64,000 bases of DNA from Dysgonomonas sp. Marseille-P4361 (GTDB taxonomy: Bacteria > Bacteroidota > Bacteroidia > Bacteroidales > Dysgonomonadaceae), in assembly GCF_900343125.1 (NCBI RefSeq), contig NZ_OPYL01000006.1, forward strand, positions 62,001 to 126,000, in the 5' to 3' direction. Positions 18,919 through 28,555 of this stretch are shown piece by piece. The position numbers and the translations under genes were made by a program. Within the stretch, counting starts at the first letter, position 1. Each line of letters opens with the position of its first letter. The notes under the pieces are model-generated. The model was not told the DNA's origin, searched no databases, and saw only the letters and a list, made by a program, of their open reading frames with translations.

Positions 18919-19878
18919 ATGAGGGGAGTTTTATTAGTAAACACAGGAAGTCCAAAAACAAACGAGAGGGCAGATGTTCGATTCTTTATCGAATCTATGC
19001 TTTCTGATCCTTATGTGATGACTGTAGCGGACTGGTTTCGTCCCATATTGGTGAAAGGAATAATAGGTCCGTTTCGTCAATTTGGCTCGGCTAATCATTA
19101 TAGAATGATATGGGGAGAAGGGAAATACGACTCTCCGTTGTTGGTACAGGCAAGACTTTTGGCTCAGAAACTTGAAGCTCTTACCGATATGCCGGTAGAA
19201 GTCGCAATGAGGTATGGAGAACCTAGTGTACAATTGGCATTGGAACGTTTGATGGCGAAAAACGATCGTTTGCACGAAGTGGTTGTATTGCCATTATTTC
19301 CTCAATATGCAGAATCATCTTATAAGACTGCACTAGACGAGGTGGCTAATGTCTTTATGAAACGTCCTTATCCTTTCAGAATAAAATTTATTGAGCCATA
19401 CTTTGATGATCCCGAATATATAAAATCATTAGCTACTAGTATTCGCCCTTATCTACAAGAGGGATTTGATAAGCTTGTCTTTACTTTCCATAGTCTACCT
19501 CTTTCGCATGTAGAAGCCGGCTGGAACAAAGGGAAGGAGTTCGATTATGTATTTCAGACCAAAGAAACGATTCGTCTTTTGTTGAAAGAGCTAAATGTCG
19601 ATGTCAAGAGAACAAGATTGGTTTACCATTCAGCTATGGGTAGTAAATGGTTGACTCCATCGTTGGATGAAACTATTAAGGAGTTAGCAGAAGAAGGACT
19701 AGGTAAAGTTGTAGTTGTAGCCCCTGGTTTTGCAGCAGACAACTTAGAAACCCTATACGATATAAATATTGTAGCAAAAGAGTTATTTCTGAAAAAAGGA
19801 GGAAAGAATTTCTCTTTTGTGCCTTGTTTAAATAGTGAAGACTATTGGGTAGAATCTGTCGCAAAAATAGTGTCTTAA
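18919..19878 (+). CDS. hemH: Ferrochelatase
   Basis: Ferrochelatase inserts ferrous iron into protoporphyrin IX, the last step of haem synthesis by this route. The start is set at the ATG at 18919, which gives MRGVLLVNTGSPKT, the normal family N-terminus. The in-frame extension from 18895 overlaps the upstream hairpin. The iron-site histidine lies in FTFHSLPLSHVE, and the other conserved block PGFAADNLETLYDI is near the C-terminus. Length is 319 residues. The rest of the haem pathway is not in the window, so haem-precursor scavenging is possible. Confidence 0.96.
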   Translation: MRGVLLVNTGSPKTNERADVRFFIESMLSDPYVMTVADWFRPILVKGIIGPFRQFGSANHYRMIWGEGKYDSPLLVQARLLAQKLEALTDMPVEVAMRYGEPSVQLALERLMAKNDRLHEVVVLPLFPQYAESSYKTALDEVANVFMKRPYPFRIKFIEPYFDDPEYIKSLATSIRPYLQEGFDKLVFTFHSLPLSHVEAGWNKGKEFDYVFQTKETIRLLLKELNVDVKRTRLVYHSAMGSKWLTPSLDETIKELAEEGLGKVVVVAPGFAADNLETLYDINIVAKELFLKKGGKNFSFVPCLNSEDYWVESVAKIVS

Positions 19879-19891
19879 ACCTTTTAAGGAT

Positions 19892-21049
19892 ATGAAACGA
19901 ATCTTATTCTTTAATGATAGCTTGGCAATGGGAGGTACAGAAAAACTTCTAGTAGACTTGTTGAATCATTTAGAGAAAAAAGAATGTGAGTTAACGCTTT
20001 TGCTACCTGAGCAGTCGGAAGAGGATATTTTGTTAAGAAAGCTGTCTCCATCTATTCATGTCAAATATCTTTTTACAGGAAAAGAATCCTATATCCGACG
20101 AAAAATAGAGCAAAATCTGATGATTTTCTTTCCTGTATACTTTGTAAACAGTAAAGGGTTAAAGGAGTCAGATTATGATGAAATTTTTTGCTTTAAGGAA
20201 ACATTCTATGCTCGCATGTTCAGTAAAATGAAGCTGGCCAAAATTCTTTGGATTCATAATATTCTTTATAAACGGAAATACGAGATACGATCTTTGAAAG
20301 AGAGGTTTGCTGTATGGTTGAATAAGAAGCATATCAAAATAGTTCAAAGATCGTACGATTGTTTTGATAAAGTAATTTGTGTCTCCGATGCGGCAAAGGA
20401 AGCCTATTTGTCTGTCTTGCATGATGGAAAGCAAGCTCCTAATAGCGTTGAAGTACTTTATAATGCGATAGACTTGACAAGGGTTGTTGAATTGTCGAAA
20501 GCGCCTATCGAAGATGTTCCTCAATCAATTACAACTTTTGTTCTGATAACTCGTTTGTCTGCAGAGAAACGAATAGATAGATTATTTAATGTAGTCTGTA
20601 GATTGAAAAACGAAGGGTATGCTTTCGAAGTATACCTAATAGGTGAAGGGACAGATAGTGCCGATATGAAGAATGAATTGATAAATAAAGGCATTGAAGA
20701 TCTTATTATCCCTAAAGGAAGATTAGATAATCCGTTCCCTTATGTTCTTCAAAGTAAATGGTCTTTATGTGTGTCCGAAAGAGAAAGCTTTTCTCTATCC
20801 TTGTTGGAATCTATGGCATTGAAAACTCCTGTTATTACGACAGATTGTGGCGGCCCTCGCGATATTGTAGCCAACGGTCAATATGGAATTTTGGTGCCCA
20901 ATAGTTCGGAAGGTGTTTATGAAGGAATGAAGGCTGTGCTTGATGATGCATCTTTGTCAGTAAAGTATAGTGCCGATCTGGATAGAGCAGTAGCCCGTTT
21001 TGATTATAATGGCTGGTTGTCTCATGTAGAACGAATTTTAGAGGTTTAG
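19892..21049 (+). CDS. Family 4-type glycosyltransferase
   Basis: This 385-residue GT-B fold glycosyltransferase has the N-terminal acceptor loop MGGTEKLLVDLLNHL and the C-terminal donor site with an E-x7-E motif in ERESFSLSLLESMALKTPV, followed by CGGPRDIV. Such enzymes build lipopolysaccharide, capsule or glycoprotein glycans. The sugar and acceptor cannot be read. It starts 13 nt after hemH and is likely on the same transcript, but the functional link is not obvious. Confidence 0.9.
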   Translation: MKRILFFNDSLAMGGTEKLLVDLLNHLEKKECELTLLLPEQSEEDILLRKLSPSIHVKYLFTGKESYIRRKIEQNLMIFFPVYFVNSKGLKESDYDEIFCFKETFYARMFSKMKLAKILWIHNILYKRKYEIRSLKERFAVWLNKKHIKIVQRSYDCFDKVICVSDAAKEAYLSVLHDGKQAPNSVEVLYNAIDLTRVVELSKAPIEDVPQSITTFVLITRLSAEKRIDRLFNVVCRLKNEGYAFEVYLIGEGTDSADMKNELINKGIEDLIIPKGRLDNPFPYVLQSKWSLCVSERESFSLSLLESMALKTPVITTDCGGPRDIVANGQYGILVPNSSEGVYEGMKAVLDDASLSVKYSADLDRAVARFDYNGWLSHVERILEV

Positions 21050-21185
21050 AGGTCTTTATTGTCATGTTTTGACTTATTAACAATAACATAGACTTTTCAA
21101 CAAGAAACAAACTGTTACATATATTTAACTTCCATATCCTATTTTTTATTCTTTAATTTGTCGTCAAAATACATTATAATATTCT

Positions 21186-21950
21186 ATGGGTAAAATTATT
21201 GCATTAGCTAATCAAAAGGGAGGTGTAGGTAAAACAACTACAACAATAAATTTGGCAGCTTCTTTGGCAGCATTGGAAAAAAAAGTGTTGGTAGTAGATG
21301 CCGACCCTCAAGCAAATGCTTCATCCGGATTAGGAGTAGATATAAAAAAGGTAAACAAGACGGTTTACGAATGTTTGATAGGATCTGCTTTGCCTAAAGA
21401 GGCAATTGTGAAAACAGAAATAGAACGTCTGGATATAATTCCATCTCATATTAATCTAGTTGGGGCAGAGCTGGAAATGTTGAATGTCGAAAATAGAGAA
21501 AAACAACTGTCTACGGTTCTGGTCTCTCTAAAAGAAGACTATGACTATATATTGATTGACTGTTCTCCCTCTTTAGGGCTGATAACAGTAAATGCTCTTA
21601 CTGCTGCAGATTCTATTATAATTCCTGTTCAGTGCGAATATTTTGCATTGGAAGGTATAAGCAAACTGTTGAATACGATCAAGATAATAAAAAACAAGCT
21701 AAATCCGGCTCTTGAGATAGAAGGATTTTTACTAACTATGTATGATGCACGTCTGCGTCTTGCAAACCAAATATATGAAGAAGTAAAAAGCCACTTCCAG
21801 GATTTGGTATTTACAACTGTAATTCAGCGTAATGTGAAGTTAAGCGAATCTCAAAGTTTTGCCCAACCTGTATTGGTTTACGATGCGGCATCTAAAGGAG
21901 CTGTAAATCATATGCAATTGGCAAAAGAACTTATCGAGAAAAATTCTTAA
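21186..21950 (+). CDS. parA: Chromosome partitioning ATPase ParA (Soj)
   Basis: ParA (254 residues) is a nucleoid-binding ATPase that positions ParB-parS complexes. The deviant Walker A motif KGGVGKTTT is at residues 10-18. Walker A' (VDADPQANAS) and Walker B (YILIDCSPS) follow. The short N-terminus lacks an HTH, matching chromosomal Soj types rather than large plasmid ParA. It is followed 35 nt later by parB. I saw no consensus parS palindrome in the window. Confidence 0.97.
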   Translation: MGKIIALANQKGGVGKTTTTINLAASLAALEKKVLVVDADPQANASSGLGVDIKKVNKTVYECLIGSALPKEAIVKTEIERLDIIPSHINLVGAELEMLNVENREKQLSTVLVSLKEDYDYILIDCSPSLGLITVNALTAADSIIIPVQCEYFALEGISKLLNTIKIIKNKLNPALEIEGFLLTMYDARLRLANQIYEEVKSHFQDLVFTTVIQRNVKLSESQSFAQPVLVYDAASKGAVNHMQLAKELIEKNS

Positions 21951-21985
21951 CTTTGCTTTTCTGATTTAATACTTAACGAGTTGAT

Positions 21986-22894
21986 ATGAGTAAAAAAATG
22001 GTTTTGGGTAGAGGGCTTGATGCTCTTATTACAATTGATGAGGTAAAGACTGAAGGGTCATCTTCTATTAATGAAATAGAGTTGTCTAAAATACATGCAA
22101 ACCCTGATCAGCCAAGACATGTCTTTGACGAAGAATTGTTGGAAGAGTTAGCAGCATCTATTCGCCAGATAGGGGTGATTCAACCTATTACACTGCGAAA
22201 GGTAGAAGACGATTCATATCAAATTATAGCAGGGGAAAGACGATACAGAGCATCTCAGATTGCAGGTTTAACATCTATTCCGGCTTATGTGAAAACTGCC
22301 GAAGACGAAACTGTAATGGAGATGGCGTTGATAGAAAATATTCAACGCGAAGATCTGAACTCGATAGAAATAGCACTTGCTTATCAAAAATTAATAGAGA
22401 CTTATGACCTTACTCAAGAAAAACTGAGTGAGAGAGTAGGAAAGAAAAGAACTACAATAGCCAATTATCTTCGCCTTTTGAAACTGCCTGCTGAAATACA
22501 GATGGGAATCAGAGATAAGAAGATTGATATGGCTCATGCTCGTACTTTGGTGGCGCTTGAAGATGCCGCAGCTCAACTTGAGGTTTATGAACTGATACTA
22601 GAAGAAGGGCTTTCGGTTCGTAAAGTTGAAGAATATGTTCGTGCAATAGCTAAAGGAGAAAAGCTAGAAGATTTACTCAAAGAAGAGAAAGTCGTAGAAG
22701 CTGTTAAAAAAACAGGAGTTAAAAAAGCAACCCCAGAGGAATTTGATATCTTGAAAAATCATTTATCTAAATTTTTCAATACAAAGGTTCAGTTAACATG
22801 TAATGATCAGGGGAAAGGAAAAATCAGTATTCCATTCAAAACGGAAGAAGAACTTGAAAAGATTATTGCAATATTAGATCAACTGAAAAAATAA
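21986..22894 (+). CDS. parB: Chromosome partitioning protein ParB (Spo0J)
   Basis: ParB (302 residues) is a CTP-dependent clamp that loads at parS. The N-terminal domain has the GERRYRASQIAGL box. The central HTH lies at about residues 140-165 (LTQEKLSERVGKKRTTIANY), and the C-terminal dimerisation region is lysine-rich. The start MSKKMVLGRGLDALI is a typical ParB opening (LGRGL). It forms an operon with parA and probably with the three genes after it. Confidence 0.97.
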   Translation: MSKKMVLGRGLDALITIDEVKTEGSSSINEIELSKIHANPDQPRHVFDEELLEELAASIRQIGVIQPITLRKVEDDSYQIIAGERRYRASQIAGLTSIPAYVKTAEDETVMEMALIENIQREDLNSIEIALAYQKLIETYDLTQEKLSERVGKKRTTIANYLRLLKLPAEIQMGIRDKKIDMAHARTLVALEDAAAQLEVYELILEEGLSVRKVEEYVRAIAKGEKLEDLLKEEKVVEAVKKTGVKKATPEEFDILKNHLSKFFNTKVQLTCNDQGKGKISIPFKTEEELEKIIAILDQLKK

Positions 22895-22921
22895 AAAAGA
22901 ATATTGTCCGTATTATCATAT

Positions 22922-23638
22922 ATGAGTAGAGGGGGAGTAATTTGTCTGTTGCATGTATTGGGGAGCTTGATGTTTTCATTAAATGCACAGGAGCCTCTGT
23001 CGGTTGACTCAACGACTTCAGTCAATAGAAAAGTAGATGCAGCAAATGATAGAGTTGTTAAGTCCGATACAATTGTTCCTCTTATAGAGACGGAGGCTAT
23101 TGTGCTGGATAAGAGTGCTTTGGCATTTGGTGAGGCCGAGTTTAAGCCGAACTCTACAAAAGCTGTTTTATTATCTGCCATCTTTCCGGGACTAGGACAA
23201 GCTTATAATCGTAAATATTGGAAATTGCCTATTATTTATGGTGGAGCTTTGGGTATTGTTTATGCCATCACGTGGAATGGACGGGTTTATGGCGATTATA
23301 AAAATGCATATAGAGATGCTGTCTTAAATGTACAGAATGGAGCATATATGGACTTTCTACAGCCGGGCGATGATTTGAATAATAATATCTATGGAGGTAA
23401 AGAAAAGCTTCAGGATGCATTAAGAAGGAAAAAAGATTTTTTTAGAAGAAATAGAGATCTGGCTATTATCGTAGCTGTTGGTGTATATGCGTTGTGTATG
23501 GTTGATGCATATGTTGATGCTCAATTGTATGACTTTGAGGTCTCTCCGGATTTATCCATGAGAGTTATGCCTGTTGTGTGGGGACCATCTCCCGGATCGA
23601 AAATATCTGTAGGGGTTCAATGCAACATTGTCTTTTAA
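22922..23638 (+). CDS. DUF5683 domain membrane protein
   Basis: Protein of 238 residues from the ATG at 22922, which gives a signal-like N-terminus ending SLNAQ; the TTG at 22904 is a less likely start. The conserved DUF5683 core reads AVLLSAIFPGLGQAYNRKYW, followed by a hydrophobic segment (PIIYGGALGIVYAI) and a second near RDLAIIVAVGVYALCMVDAYVDA. The function is unknown. It is conserved next to parB and the transglycosylase gene in many Bacteroidota, which suggests an envelope role linked to growth or division. Confidence 0.85.
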   Translation: MSRGGVICLLHVLGSLMFSLNAQEPLSVDSTTSVNRKVDAANDRVVKSDTIVPLIETEAIVLDKSALAFGEAEFKPNSTKAVLLSAIFPGLGQAYNRKYWKLPIIYGGALGIVYAITWNGRVYGDYKNAYRDAVLNVQNGAYMDFLQPGDDLNNNIYGGKEKLQDALRRKKDFFRRNRDLAIIVAVGVYALCMVDAYVDAQLYDFEVSPDLSMRVMPVVWGPSPGSKISVGVQCNIVF

Positions 23639-23675
23639 ATATTCGGGTGATACCCGAAGCGAAAATAAAATATTT

Positions 23676-25583
23676 ATGTTGAGAAAACTAATATTTGTAG
23701 GGCTGTTTGCTTGTCTTACAACTTCTCTATCCGCTCAAAATGGAGGAGAATTTGATATTGATACTCCTCCCGAAGTACAACAAAATTACGATCTGCTTTT
23801 ATCTAATAAGGAGATTGATCTAAGTGGGTTGAATCCTTATTCGGATGAAAGTGTTTTGTATCACGATTCTGTTTATATCAAACGTTTGCATTCTTTGCCT
23901 ACCAAGATGGAGTTGGTTTTCAATCAGGCTGTTAAGAATGAGATTGAAAAGTATGCAACAACACGGAAGAATCAGGTTAGCTTCATGTTGGGAGAAGCTC
24001 AATATTATTTTCCTATATTCGAGGAAGTATTAGATAGAGAAGGCCTTCCTATAGAATTAAAATATTTGCCTATTATAGAATCAGCATTGAGACCTGTAGC
24101 TCGATCCAGAGTAGGTGCATCAGGATTGTGGCAGTTTATGGCAGTTACGGGTAAGATGTACGGGTTAGAGGTGAATAGTCTTGTTGATGAACGTTTTGAT
24201 GTTTATAAATCGACAGAGGCTGCAGCTAAGTTTATAAAAGACTTATATGCAGAATATAACGACTGGAATTTAGTAATTGCAGCGTACAATTGTGGTATAG
24301 GTCGTGTAAATAGAGCTATTGCGCGCAGTGGAGGGCAAACAGATTATTGGGCTATATATCCTCATTTGCCAAGAGAAACAAGAGGGTATGTGCCAATTTT
24401 TATTGCAGCAACTTATATAATGAATTATTATAGAGAGCATAATATAACCCCTTCAGAGACTAAGAGGCCTTTCTACATGGACTCTATTGTTGTAAATAAA
24501 TCTGTACACTTTGATCAGATAGCATCTGTTTTGAATATTCCGGTAGAAGAGATTAAAAGTTATAACCCTCATTTCAAAACGAATGTTATACCTGGAGACT
24601 TTAAAGGATACACATTGAGCTTGCCTGCTAAACAATTAACTGCATTTATAGAAAAAGAACAGGAGATTTATGCATATCGTAGAGATGAATTGTTGACTCA
24701 TCGTAAAGTAGCAGGTTTAAAAGTTGTCGAAGGAGCTCCGTTGGGTAGTAAAACATTAACTCACAGAGTGAAGAGAGGTGATACTTTTGCTAAATTGGCG
24801 GGACAATATGGAGTAACATCTTCACAGATAAAGGAATGGAATAATCTTTCCTCTAATAAGCTATCAGTAGGAAGACGATTGAGGATATATAAACCAGATA
24901 ATGAAAATAACTCTTCTACTGAATTGTTAGCATCAGAAGCCTCTAATGCAATTTCAGATACAATTGTAGTTTCTTCATCGGGTTTAACAAGGACAGTAAC
25001 GGTTCCTAAAGTTGTGACATCTTATTATAAGATAAAGAGAGGCGATACTTGGGCTAGTATTGCGAAAAAAAATAATACTACAATTGCAGAATTGAAGCAG
25101 CAAAATAACGTTAAGTCTAATAAGTTGATAGCTGGGAAGCAACTGAAGATAGAAAAGATTGTATATGAGGAAATTCAGCAGGCTATCAAACTCGAAGAAC
25201 CTCAGTTGTCAGTCGTGTTGATTGATTCTACTTATTGTGCAGATCTGATCGATCAATATTTGGCAAAAATGGAGCGAGACGAATCCTCTTTACCTCTGAT
25301 AAGAATAGCTTCGACGGATTCGACAGATGAAGAAATACACAGAGGTGCTTCTGATGAAACAAAGATTATTTATCATAAAGTAAAGATAGGAGAGACCATA
25401 TCCCAGATAGCAACCCGTTATAATGTGTCTAAAGATGATATTATAACGTGGAATAAGCTGTCGGTAAATATGGCAAAGGTTGGTCAACGCTTGCTTATCT
25501 ATTTGCCAGACTCAAAAGATGGTGCTATTGTAGAAAAAGAAGATAAATCAAGAAGGCGCGAAACGTTTGCAGGTAAGGATTAG
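23676..25583 (+). CDS. mltD: LysM-containing membrane-bound lytic transglycosylase (MltD-like)
   Basis: This exported murein hydrolase has about 635 residues. The start is the ATG at 23676, giving the signal LRKLIFVGLFACLTTSLSAQ. The SLT catalytic domain holds the expected glutamate in PIIESALRP and the blocks SGLWQFM and AYNCGIGRVNRAI. Three LysM peptidoglycan-binding repeats follow: VKRGDTFAKLA, IKRGDTWASIA and VKIGETISQIA, at about residues 365, 460 and 570. It cleaves glycan strands to 1,6-anhydro products. A hairpin terminator follows. Confidence 0.94.
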   Translation: MLRKLIFVGLFACLTTSLSAQNGGEFDIDTPPEVQQNYDLLLSNKEIDLSGLNPYSDESVLYHDSVYIKRLHSLPTKMELVFNQAVKNEIEKYATTRKNQVSFMLGEAQYYFPIFEEVLDREGLPIELKYLPIIESALRPVARSRVGASGLWQFMAVTGKMYGLEVNSLVDERFDVYKSTEAAAKFIKDLYAEYNDWNLVIAAYNCGIGRVNRAIARSGGQTDYWAIYPHLPRETRGYVPIFIAATYIMNYYREHNITPSETKRPFYMDSIVVNKSVHFDQIASVLNIPVEEIKSYNPHFKTNVIPGDFKGYTLSLPAKQLTAFIEKEQEIYAYRRDELLTHRKVAGLKVVEGAPLGSKTLTHRVKRGDTFAKLAGQYGVTSSQIKEWNNLSSNKLSVGRRLRIYKPDNENNSSTELLASEASNAISDTIVVSSSGLTRTVTVPKVVTSYYKIKRGDTWASIAKKNNTTIAELKQQNNVKSNKLIAGKQLKIEKIVYEEIQQAIKLEEPQLSVVLIDSTYCADLIDQYLAKMERDESSLPLIRIASTDSTDEEIHRGASDETKIIYHKVKIGETISQIATRYNVSKDDIITWNKLSVNMAKVGQRLLIYLPDSKDGAIVEKEDKSRRRETFAGKD

Positions 25584-25605
25584 TGTTGATAACTAAGTTT
25601 AATAG

Positions 25606-25647
25606 ATCAATTTTATAAGGGATAGGTGTTCCTTTATATAAATTGAT
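25606..25647 (+). terminator. Terminator after the transglycosylase gene
   Basis: A stem of about 16 bp with two small bulges pairs ATCAATTT plus ATAAGG (25606-25622) with 25629-25647 around a TAGGTG loop; a T-rich tract follows. It precedes the relA promoter. Confidence 0.65.
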
Positions 25648-25651
25648 TTGT

Positions 25652-25659
25652 TATTTTTG
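25652..25659 (+). promoter_or_regulatory. Putative -7 element for relA/spoT
   Basis: TATTTTTG ends 17 nt before the ATG at 25677, so the leader would be about 12 nt. Confidence 0.5.
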
Positions 25660-25676
25660 AAGTTTTGCAAGATATT

Positions 25677-27935
25677 ATGGCTAAAGATAAAACTCCAACT
25701 ACGGAAGAAGAACTGTTAATCGAGCAAGAGTTTAATGCTCTGATAGATGATTACCTTAAAACAAATCATAGACGAAAAGTAGATATAATTACTAAAGCGT
25801 TTATGCTTGCTAAAGAAGCTCACAAGGGAGTACGTCGCCGCTCTGGGGAGCTTTATATATCTCATCCTATTGCTGTAGCACGTATTGTTTGCGGCGAAAT
25901 AGGTTTGGGATCTACTTCTATTTGTGCTGCATTGCTTCATGATGTAGTTGAAGATACAGAATATACGGTTGATGATATCAAAGCTCTATTTGGCGAGAAA
26001 ATAGCACAGATTGTCGATGGATTGACTAAGATTTCAAGCGGAATGTTTGGGGAGGATGTCTCTGCTCAAGCGGAGAATTTCCGTAAGCTCCTGTTGACCA
26101 TGTCTGATGATATTCGGGTTATACTTGTAAAAATTGCAGATAGATTGCATAATATGCGAACCCTTGGTTCGATGGCTCCAGCTAAGCAATATAAGATTTC
26201 TGGGGAGACAATGTATATCTATGCCCCTTTAGCTCATCGTTTAGGCTTATTTGCTATAAAGACGGAATTGGAGGAATTGAGTTTTAAGTGGGAGAATCCG
26301 GAAGAATACGAAAGTATAAAACAAAAGCTTCAATCTACTCATCGTGTACGGGCTGATATATATCAACATTTTGCTGAGCCGGTTATCGAAAAATTAAATG
26401 AACAAGGCTTTAAATACGAGATTAGGGCACGAGAAAAGTCTATTTATTCTGTTTGGAATAAGATGCAAGCTAAGAGTGTGCCTTTTGAAGAGATATATGA
26501 TATTTTTGCTGTCCGTATAATTTTTGAAAATGAGGCTGGAGTAGATGAGAAGAAGCGTTGTTGGGATATCTATTCAGTAATTACAGATATATATAAGTTG
26601 CGTCCTGATCGAATTCGGGACTGGGTGAGTCGTCCTAAGGCGAATGGGTATCAAGCATTGCACCTTACAGTGATGGGACCTGACGGGCAATGGATAGAGG
26701 TCCAGATTAGAAGTCGACGAATGGATGATATTGCCGAAAAAGGTTTTGCGGCACATTGGAAATATAAAGAAGGAAGAATCGAGGAGGATACGGAACTAGA
26801 TAAGTGGCTGAAAACAATTCAGGAAATATTGGAAAGTCCAAGCCCAAATGCCATGGATTTTCTTGACACTATAAAACTTAATCTATATTCTCAGGAAATA
26901 TTTGTGTTTACACCAAAAGGTGAGATTCGTACACTTGCTCAGGGTGCTACAGCTTTGGACTTCGCTTATGATCTGCATTCCGATATAGGAGATCATTGTA
27001 TTGGAGCAAAGGTAAATCATAAATTGGTCCCGCTGAGTGAGAAATTGAATAGTGGAGATCAGGTGGAGATTCTGACGTCTAAAAGCCAGACACCTAAGCC
27101 AGAATGGTTAGGGGTGGTTACCACAGCAAAAGCTAGGACTAAAATAGAATATGCGCTCAGGAAACTCAGACGTGAGGTGGCGAAAAAAGGAGAGGAGCTC
27201 TTGGAGCGGATCTTGAGCGAAGGGGATGTTGAGATGACACCGGCTATTCTAGATCGAATGTTGGATTACTATCAGAAACCGAATAAGGAGGATTTGTATT
27301 ATGCAATAGGAAGTGAAGAGATCGCACTTCCTCAAAAGATAGAAAAACTTTTAGCTTTAAAAAAACAAAATCCGGATAATGTCCTCCTTAAGTACATGAA
27401 GCAGGCGTTTCAAGCAGTGAAAAAATCTGATAAAGATAAAGCAGAGAAGCCGCCGATGGAGTATGAAAAAATAAATCCTAAAAAAACATACATTCTAGAA
27501 GAAGATTCTTTTAACAAGAACTTTGTAATGCCTCCGTGCTGTAATCCTATTCCTGGAGATAAGGTTTTTGGCTTTTTAAGGGAGGATAATGAGGTTGAAG
27601 TGCATAGTATCCATTGTCCTGTCGGATTGAAGTTGAAAGCAAGTCATGGAGATAAAATAATAAATCTGGAATGGGGAAGTTATACTCAGTTCCCGTTTGT
27701 TACAACGATTACTGTGGCGGGTATTGACAGGATGGGAATGCTGAATGATATAACAAAGGTTATTACAGCGGGATCTTTGAATATAAAAGGGATGAGCATA
27801 GAATCTAATGATGGCATATTTGATGGACGTATTACGGTTTATGTGCATGATGTGAATGATTTGCAGACCTTATGTTCGCGTATAGCTAAGATAAAGGGTG
27901 TTAAAACCGTAAACCGTAAACAAAGTACAGTTTAG
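25677..27935 (+). CDS. relA: RelA/SpoT (Rsh) bifunctional (p)ppGpp synthetase/hydrolase
   Basis: This 752-residue long RSH protein controls the stringent response. An intact HD hydrolase domain is present (HDVVEDT, H88/D89; ADRLHNMRTL). The synthetase domain follows (REKSIYSVWNKM; YDIFAVRIIF). The regulatory half has a TGS domain (VFTPKGEIRTLAQGATALDFAY), a cysteine-containing region (MPPCCNPIPGDKV) and an ACT domain at the C-terminus. Because the HD residues are kept, it should both make and degrade the alarmone, as Rel does outside the RelA/SpoT-duplicated gammaproteobacteria. A TTG-initiated extension to 25665 is not favoured. Confidence 0.96.
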   Translation: MAKDKTPTTEEELLIEQEFNALIDDYLKTNHRRKVDIITKAFMLAKEAHKGVRRRSGELYISHPIAVARIVCGEIGLGSTSICAALLHDVVEDTEYTVDDIKALFGEKIAQIVDGLTKISSGMFGEDVSAQAENFRKLLLTMSDDIRVILVKIADRLHNMRTLGSMAPAKQYKISGETMYIYAPLAHRLGLFAIKTELEELSFKWENPEEYESIKQKLQSTHRVRADIYQHFAEPVIEKLNEQGFKYEIRAREKSIYSVWNKMQAKSVPFEEIYDIFAVRIIFENEAGVDEKKRCWDIYSVITDIYKLRPDRIRDWVSRPKANGYQALHLTVMGPDGQWIEVQIRSRRMDDIAEKGFAAHWKYKEGRIEEDTELDKWLKTIQEILESPSPNAMDFLDTIKLNLYSQEIFVFTPKGEIRTLAQGATALDFAYDLHSDIGDHCIGAKVNHKLVPLSEKLNSGDQVEILTSKSQTPKPEWLGVVTTAKARTKIEYALRKLRREVAKKGEELLERILSEGDVEMTPAILDRMLDYYQKPNKEDLYYAIGSEEIALPQKIEKLLALKKQNPDNVLLKYMKQAFQAVKKSDKDKAEKPPMEYEKINPKKTYILEEDSFNKNFVMPPCCNPIPGDKVFGFLREDNEVEVHSIHCPVGLKLKASHGDKIINLEWGSYTQFPFVTTITVAGIDRMGMLNDITKVITAGSLNIKGMSIESNDGIFDGRITVYVHDVNDLQTLCSRIAKIKGVKTVNRKQSTV

Positions 27936-27985
27936 GTTCGTTTGATGATAATAAATTGGAAATAAGTGTATAATTATTGACTTTG

Positions 27986-28017
27986 TTTGCGACAAAAGAT
28001 ATTTTTTACTACTTTTG
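27986..28017 (+). promoter_or_regulatory. rimP-nusA promoter (-33/-7)
   Basis: TTTG (27986-27989) and TACTTTTG (28010-28017) are 20 nt apart, a full Bacteroidota promoter. Transcription should start near 28021. Confidence 0.75.
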
Positions 28018-28034
28018 TAAACGAATATAGAGGG

Positions 28035-28057
28035 AGAGGAGGCTGGAGGCTTCCTCT
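28035..28057 (+). promoter_or_regulatory. Hairpin in the rimP leader
   Basis: AGAGGAGGC (28035-28043) pairs with GCTTCCTCT (28049-28057), 9 bp with one G-U, around a TGGAG loop. It is about 15 nt into the predicted transcript and has a short T-rich tail (TTGTTGTT). It could stabilise the 5' end or act as an attenuator for the nusA operon. It could also be a weak terminator for relA. Confidence 0.5.
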
Positions 28058-28082
28058 TTGTTGTTCATAGCTTAAGACTTTG

Positions 28083-28550
28083 ATGATAGAAAAAGAGTTT
28101 ATAAAAGAGGTGACGGATGAATTTTTACAAGGGACAACAATGTTTCTTGTAGATGTTATTATCAATCCAGGGAATGTAATAGTGGTAGAAATTGATAGTG
28201 ATGAAGGTGTCGCTATCGATGATTGTATCGCTTTAAGTAGATATATTGAATCGAAACTGAACAGAGATGAAGAAGATTTCGAATTGGAAGTTGGTTCGGT
28301 AGGTTTGACATCTCCATTGAAAATTCCCCGTCAATATAAGAAAAATGAAGGGAACGAAGTTGAAGTTTTAACTAAGACCGGACAAAAACTCTCAGGAATA
28401 TTGAAATTATCTGATGATAATGGATTTACAGTGACTGTAACAAAGATGGTGAAGCCTGAGGGTGCTAAAAAGAAAATAGCGATGGAAGAGGATCTTTCGT
28501 TCGCATATGATGAAGTGAAATATACAAAATATTTAATACGATTTAAATAA
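28083..28550 (+). CDS. rimP: Ribosome maturation factor RimP
   Basis: RimP (155 residues) assists 30S subunit maturation. The N-terminal alpha/beta domain carries VEIDSDEGVAIDDCIALSR and the family-typical DFELEVGSVGLTSPL (the E. coli equivalent is LEVSSPGLDRPL). The C-terminal half is SH3-like. The ATG at 28083 is chosen over the overlapping TTG at 28080. It is directly followed by nusA (5-nt gap), the usual rimP-nusA-infB order. Confidence 0.95.
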   Translation: MIEKEFIKEVTDEFLQGTTMFLVDVIINPGNVIVVEIDSDEGVAIDDCIALSRYIESKLNRDEEDFELEVGSVGLTSPLKIPRQYKKNEGNEVEVLTKTGQKLSGILKLSDDNGFTVTVTKMVKPEGAKKKIAMEEDLSFAYDEVKYTKYLIRFK

Positions 28551-28555
28551 CTGTT

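Noticed and set aside
21050-22000. parS site near parAB
   Set aside because: I looked for the TGTTTCACGTGAAACA-type palindrome around parAB and elsewhere in the window and saw no convincing match.
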